DNA of 64,000 nt from an uncultured Shinella sp. (GTDB lineage: Bacteria; Pseudomonadota; Alphaproteobacteria; Rhizobiales; Rhizobiaceae), in NCBI RefSeq assembly GCF_946479415.1, contig NZ_CAMLFY010000011.1, positions 4,850-68,849 on the forward strand, given 5' to 3'. The translations under genes were made by a program, and so were the position numbers. Below the pieces are notes generated by a model that saw nothing but the letters and a program-made list of their open reading frames with translations, did not search any database and was not told the DNA's origin. Shown piece after piece: positions 60,543 through 64,000 of this stretch (the first letter of the stretch is position 1; every line of letters begins with the position of its first letter).

Positions 60543-60608
60543 AAAGCCGCTGGCCAGGCATAAGCCACACGGTCACTCCGTGCGGGCAGGATCCTGATCA
60601 GCGGCTTT
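60543..60608 (-). terminator. Leader terminator controlled by NasT (antitermination)
   Basis: AAAGCCGCTG and CAGCGGCTTT (plus-strand arms 60543-60552 and 60599-60608) form a 10-bp stem enclosing a second hairpin. On the minus strand it is followed by TTGTTTTT, giving an intrinsic terminator 56 bases before narK. The inner hairpin (about 60566-60589, loop AGTGA) lies inside the terminator arms, consistent with mutually exclusive structures in an antitermination leader. Confidence 0.8.
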
Positions 60609-60616
60609 GCTGGTGA

Positions 60617-60636
60617 GGCGCCCGTCGTTGGACGCC
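60617..60636 (-). promoter_or_regulatory. ANTAR-type (NasT-binding) hairpin with hexanucleotide loop
   Basis: Read on the minus strand, GGCGTCC and GGGCGCC form a 7-bp stem closing a six-base loop AACGAC. ANTAR proteins such as NasT and NasR are reported to bind hairpins with a hexaloop carrying A at position 1 and G at position 4, which fits here. It lies directly before the terminator, in the order expected for a dual-hairpin leader. The second hairpin has a 5-base loop, AGTGA, and departs from the consensus. Confidence 0.75.
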
Positions 60637-60668
60637 GATATCGCGACCCGAGGGCCTGAATCTTAAAA

Positions 60669-60684
60669 AGCAATCGGCGTGCCA
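60669..60684 (-). promoter_or_regulatory. Sigma-54 promoter of the nitrate assimilation operon
   Basis: The minus strand reads TGGCACGCCGATTGCT, an exact match to the -24/-12 consensus TGGCACG-N4-TTGCT. Transcription should start about 12 bases downstream, close to 60658, which places both the ANTAR-type hairpin and the terminator in the leader RNA. An NtrC-type activator is expected; GC-rich half-sites such as TTGTGCA farther upstream are too weak to call. Confidence 0.85.
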
Positions 60685-60812
60685 GTTTCAGCAAGCGATT
60701 GTTTTACAAGGAAAAGAAGACTTATTCAGTCAGCCATGTCCCGCGGGCGGCTTTCAGGCTGTGCAACGCAAAGCCATTTTTTGTGCAGTGCGCATAAATT
60801 AAGCGCCACTCA

Positions 60813-62027
60813 TCAACGGGCAGACTGCGTGGCGATATAGGCCTCGATGTCATCGGGGTCGAAGCGTCCGCCATCGAAGAAGCCATCCGGCCCCAGCGTC
60901 AGCGCGCCGGAAGAACCGACCGGCGTCGCGACCGTCAGCGCGCCCTCGACCTTGGCGCTGGCAGAGGGCATGGCGATGCCGAGATCCTTCAGCGCGGCCC
61001 TGTAGATATCAGGGCGATAGGTCTCGGCCGCGATGCGCTGGCTCTGTACAGTGTGTTCGATCTGCTGCCAGCGAACCATCTGCGTGTAGAACCAGAGGGC
61101 ATGGCTTTTCCATGGGAAGGTCGCCGCCCTGGCATTCGGCAGGAAGAAATCTCCGATGGAGCGCACCACCCCACCACCGACCGGCAGATGGCCGCTGAGC
61201 GCTGGCAGTAGCAACTCCACATCGCGCCCGACATAGGCGGGCAGCGCCAGAAGCACCGCGAGCGCCGTGTGGTTTTCCGGCCGGGCGCACCAGAGCGAGG
61301 CCTGATGCAGCGCCACAAGAAGTGCGGCCATGGCTTCCGGATTGGCCATGCCCCAGCGTGCATTGACGCCCAGCACCTTTTCCGGGCTCGACCGCCAGAT
61401 CGCCGCCTTGACAGTCGCAAGATGCCCGCCGCGGCGCAGCACGCCGAACGTGTTCCAGGGTTCGCCCGCGCAATAGCCGTCGATCACGTTTTCGGCCAGC
61501 GCATCGCCCATGTCCGGCGGCGGCAGCACGACGATCTCGATATCGCGGTCCGGATCGATGCCGCTCGCCGCCAGCCAATAGCGCAGTTCGTAATTGTGCC
61601 CGGAATAGGAATGCACGACGCCGAAGCGCAGCGGCGCCCCCGCCCGTGATGCGATCACCTCCCGAAGTGCGGCACCGTTCGCACGCGCATCGAGATCATC
61701 CGCCGCGCCCTTGTCCGCCATCGCCTGCCAGAGCGCCGGCGAGACCGTGACTGCATTGCCCCCGAGACCGAGCGCCATCGGCACGATCATTTCGGGTGCG
61801 GGAACGTTCAGGCCGAGATTGCCGGCGATCGGCATGGGGCCGAGAATATGCGCGACATCGATATGGCGCACCGCCAGCCGGTCGCGGATACTGGCCCAGG
61901 AGCGTTCGCGCAGCAGCGTGAGCGCGATCCCCTGCTCCTCGGCAAAGCCCATTTCGCGCGCGACGACGAGGAGCGCGCTGTCGAGAAGAGGCACGAAACC
62001 GGCGGTGATGGCGTGGCGCGTCGTCAT
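60813..62027 (-). CDS. nasS: NasS nitrate/nitrite sensor, partner of NasT
   Basis: The 404-residue protein resembles the nitrate-binding NrtA/SsuA fold: an HAITAGFVPLLDSALLVVARE start and VIDGYCAGEPWNTFGVLRRGG in the second lobe. It has no signal peptide, which fits a cytoplasmic sensor rather than a transport component. NasS binds nitrate or nitrite and otherwise holds NasT inactive. Its ATG overlaps the nasT stop as ATGA, so both are made together. It precedes the narK operon on the same strand. Confidence 0.92.
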   Translation of the reverse strand: MTTRHAITAGFVPLLDSALLVVAREMGFAEEQGIALTLLRERSWASIRDRLAVRHIDVAHILGPMPIAGNLGLNVPAPEMIVPMALGLGGNAVTVSPALWQAMADKGAADDLDARANGAALREVIASRAGAPLRFGVVHSYSGHNYELRYWLAASGIDPDRDIEIVVLPPPDMGDALAENVIDGYCAGEPWNTFGVLRRGGHLATVKAAIWRSSPEKVLGVNARWGMANPEAMAALLVALHQASLWCARPENHTALAVLLALPAYVGRDVELLLPALSGHLPVGGGVVRSIGDFFLPNARAATFPWKSHALWFYTQMVRWQQIEHTVQSQRIAAETYRPDIYRAALKDLGIAMPSASAKVEGALTVATPVGSSGALTLGPDGFFDGGRFDPDDIEAYIATQSAR

Positions 62028-62626
62028 TCCATTCCTCCGGGATCGAGCAAGCCGGCTGCCGTGACGAGGCTTTGCGCTATTTCGGCGATCTTGCGATTCT
62101 GGTTCATCGCGGTGCGGCGCAGAAGCGCATAGGCCGCATCCTCCGACAGCCCGCGGGACCGCATCAGAAGCCCCTTGGCACGGTCGATGACCTTGCGATT
62201 TTCCAGTTCGCCGCGCGTCTCTTCCAGTTCGCGATTCAGGCGGGAAAAGGCGTTGAAGCGGCTGATCGCCATTTTGAGGATCGGCCGCACCCGCTCCTGC
62301 TTCAGCCCGTCCACGATATAGGCCGACACGCCGGCCTCGACCGCCGCCTCGATGGAAGCCTCATCGGACTTGTCGACGAACATAGCTATGGGACGCCGGA
62401 CGGCGCGCGAAAGCTGAAACATGCTTTCCAGCATGTCACGGTTCGGATTTTCCAGATCGATGACGATGACATCGGGATTGAGATCGGCGATGCGGCGCGC
62501 GAGACCATGCATGACGTCGATGACCGTGACCTGATCATAGCCGGCGTCGCGCAGCCCCTCTTCGATAATGGCTGCGCGGATGCGGTTCTCGTCGATAACA
62601 AGGACTTTCAATCCGTTCGGCGTCAT
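62024..62626 (-). CDS. nasT: NasT ANTAR-domain antiterminator
   Basis: The 200-residue protein has a receiver-like N-terminal domain (LKVLVIDENRIRAAIIEEGL, PDVIVIDLENPNRDML) and a C-terminal ANTAR RNA-binding helix bundle (NRKVIDRAKGLLMRSRGLSEDAAYALLRRTAMNQN). ANTAR proteins bind paired hairpins in leader RNAs and prevent termination. It is released by nitrate from NasS. ATG 62626 begins at MTPNGLKVLV; the ribosome site is weak and the frame is open to 62680. The target leader is in front of narK in this same locus. Confidence 0.94.
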   Translation of the reverse strand: MTPNGLKVLVIDENRIRAAIIEEGLRDAGYDQVTVIDVMHGLARRIADLNPDVIVIDLENPNRDMLESMFQLSRAVRRPIAMFVDKSDEASIEAAVEAGVSAYIVDGLKQERVRPILKMAISRFNAFSRLNRELEETRGELENRKVIDRAKGLLMRSRGLSEDAAYALLRRTAMNQNRKIAEIAQSLVTAAGLLDPGGME

Positions 62627-62964
62627 GTGGCGACCGTATTGAGACCGCGCCGCCAAATTGCCGCGCCGATATTTTTGCAATGCAACAAGGACGAGACAAA
62701 AGCAAGACCGTGGAGCGTTTATCCGGCGGCAGCGGAAAAGCCGCCTTTGTTTCCGAACTCGCTACGTCCATGCCTCTTAGAATGCCGAATTCGGGGCCTT
62801 GCCGGGAGGCGCAGTTGGCAGGTCTACCGGTCGGCATGAGCCGCCACCCAAATTTCGGCCGCGTAAAAACACGTCGATCGAAAGACGCGGGCTTTGCAAA
62901 GTTTGGGTTGACCGCCGCCGATGGCAAGGCGACACTTCACGCAGCGAAGGCAGGAGGAAAGACC
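62627..62964. other. Upstream region of nasT
   Basis: The 338 bases between nasT and the hypothetical gene at 62965 contain an open frame on the plus strand with no ribosome site and no recognised domain, so nothing is annotated as a gene. The nasT promoter is expected here, but neither a sigma-54 nor a clear sigma-70 element was found. Confidence 0.4.
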
Positions 62965-63270
62965 ATGGACGAGCCGGATCGGTGGCGCCACATAGCAAGT
63001 GCGCCGAAAGACGGTAGCCGTATCCTCGTCACAGTTCGCTCATCCGAGCAGGGGCCGGCGGAAGTGGACGTCGCCTATTGGTCGCATGGCGATCGGTTCG
63101 GCGCTGAAGGGTGGCGCGCCTCTGATTCCGCCCCCGGCTGCATCATTGAATATGCCGAACCGGAGCTGAAGTGTTGGATGCCGATGCCCTCGGCCGATCG
63201 CAGCCGCGTCTCCGCCCCCGCGCCGTGGGAAGGCGACGATGCCCAGCAGCTCGACGGGTCGGGAATCTGA
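62965..63270 (+). CDS. Hypothetical protein (DUF551-like)
   Basis: The 101-residue protein begins MDEPDRWRHIASAPKDGSRILVTV. The WRxIxSAPKDGxxIL pattern resembles DUF551, a small family common in phages and rhizobia. The rest (VDVAYWSHGDRFGAEGWRAS and a C-terminal WMPMP) suits a short beta domain. AGGAGGAAAG precedes ATG 62965, strong support for translation. The function is unknown. Confidence 0.7.
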   Translation: MDEPDRWRHIASAPKDGSRILVTVRSSEQGPAEVDVAYWSHGDRFGAEGWRASDSAPGCIIEYAEPELKCWMPMPSADRSRVSAPAPWEGDDAQQLDGSGI

Positions 63271-63412
63271 GGAAGCCCCTCGCCCTCTTCGCCTTGGATA
63301 CCCTGCCTGGAGCATTTCCGGTTCAGCGTAGATGATCTAGGTTCTTGTTTTTTGCCGCCAAGCGGAAGCGATGTCGATCCGGCTGGAAAGGCCCTAAACA
63401 GGCCGCGGGCGC

Positions 63413-64000
63413 TCAGATCCCACGTGCAACCTGGGTCGAATCCCGCACGACCAGTTCCGGCTCCATGCGCAATCGCCTGTTTTCCAGCGGCCGGCGGTGG
63501 AGGCGGGCGAAGAGCATTTCAGCCGCGAGCATGCCCTGCCTGACGCCATCCGTGCGGATGGTTGTGAGCGGCGGGGTCAGCCAGCGCGCGAAGGGCAGAT
63601 CGTCGAAGCCGACGATGGAGAGGTCCGTCGGCACGCGGCGGCCGAGTTCGTGGGCGGCGTTCAGCACGCCGATCGCGATCGTGTCATTGCCGGCGAAGAT
63701 GGCCGTCAGATCGGGCCGGCGGGAGAGCAGGGCCTTTGCCGCGAGATAGCCGCTCTCGGGGCTGAAATTGCCATCGCCGATCGCGTCCTCGTCGAGCGCC
63801 AGCCCATGCCGGGCCAGCCCGCCGGCCAGCGCCGTCAGGCGCGCCTTGGTCGATACGAAATCCCGCGGCGAAAACGTGATGGCGCCGATGCGGCGATGAC
63901 CGAGACCGACCACATGATCGACCGCCTTGCCGATGACGTCCCGCGTGGTGAAGGTGACGGAAACCTCGGCGGGGTGACGCACCGAGCCGACGAGCACGAG
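63413..64000 (-). CDS. LacI-family regulator, C-terminal part (continues beyond window)
   Basis: The frame is open at the right edge. About 196 C-terminal residues are visible: the second lobe of the periplasmic-binding-like sensor domain of LacI regulators, with VGLGHRRIGAITFSPRDF, DLTAIFAGNDTIAIGVLNAAHELGRRVPTDLSIVGFDDLPFARW and a final LRMEPELVVRDST. The DNA-binding domain is outside. Its neighbours are unknown, so no ligand is proposed. Confidence 0.85.
   Translation of the reverse strand, partial: LVLVGSVRHPAEVSVTFTTRDVIGKAVDHVVGLGHRRIGAITFSPRDFVSTKARLTALAGGLARHGLALDEDAIGDGNFSPESGYLAAKALLSRRPDLTAIFAGNDTIAIGVLNAAHELGRRVPTDLSIVGFDDLPFARWLTPPLTTIRTDGVRQGMLAAEMLFARLHRRPLENRRLRMEPELVVRDSTQVARGI

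Noticed and set aside
1..64000. CRISPR arrays, tRNA or rRNA genes and prophage
   Set aside because: No regularly spaced repeats, cloverleaf-like segments, rRNA-like conserved blocks or phage structural genes were recognised by reading.

Overview
The window looks like chromosomal or chromid DNA of a Rhizobiaceae bacterium (Rhizobium, Agrobacterium, Shinella or Ensifer type). This is an inference from gene content: NasS/NasT control of nitrate assimilation, a TauR-controlled taurine cluster ending in Xsc and Pta, an Agp2-like phytochrome with its own haem oxygenase, two Ku genes next to LigD, several HWE/HisKA_2 kinases and DUF6894 proteins. Most of the sequence is GC-rich and tightly packed. 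The main exception is a stretch around 28.1-29.1 kb that is visibly richer in A+T. No tRNA, rRNA, CRISPR array, prophage or intact insertion sequence was recognised.

Layout. 0-7 kb: end of a FAD oxidoreductase gene, a GlxA-type regulator, a divergent HxlR regulator/SDR pair, a membrane diguanylate cyclase, and a purine-type permease with a deaminase. 7-17.4 kb: a taurine catabolic operon on the minus strand (tauA-tauB-tauC, tauX-tauY, xsc, a sulfonate-cluster exporter, pta), divergent from tauR, with two TauR-like repeats between them. Taurine would be imported, oxidised to sulfoacetaldehyde, cleaved to acetyl phosphate plus sulfite, and passed to acetyl-CoA. 17.6-20.7 kb: bphO-bphP. 20.7-28 kb: a LacI regulator divergent from a PhyH dioxygenase, a two-gene membrane unit with a 25-residue peptide, class I aldolase, and a 989-residue SerC/SerA-like fusion. 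28-32.5 kb: an AT-rich orphan gene, then an envelope-stress operon (PspA, YqiJ-like, flotillin). The pspA frame is open upstream into a segment that resembles the N-terminal half of TnpB.

32.6-38.9 kb is a regulatory region: ECF sigma factor, two DUF6894 proteins, two tandem Crp/Fnr paralogues, an HWE kinase, alkyl-adenine glycosylase, and a GntR repressor. 39.1-45.3 kb is a five-gene branched-chain-type ABC transporter with a hydantoin/Asp-Glu racemase, flanked by two related GntR/FCD regulators. 45.6-52.6 kb has a cold-shock protein, the Ku/LigD end-joining genes and several small proteins. 52.6-62.6 kb is the nitrate assimilation locus on the minus strand: nasT-nasS, then narK-nirB-nirD-nasA-cysG. 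In front of narK are a consensus sigma-54 promoter, an ANTAR-type hairpin and a terminator, which together form a NasT antitermination leader. The cysG gene appears to have lost its normal 3' end. The window ends in a LacI-family gene.

The most unusual items are the TnpB-like/PspA in-frame arrangement, the SerC/SerA fusion, the decayed cysG, and the regulatory sites at tauR, narK and the LacI/PhyH pair.
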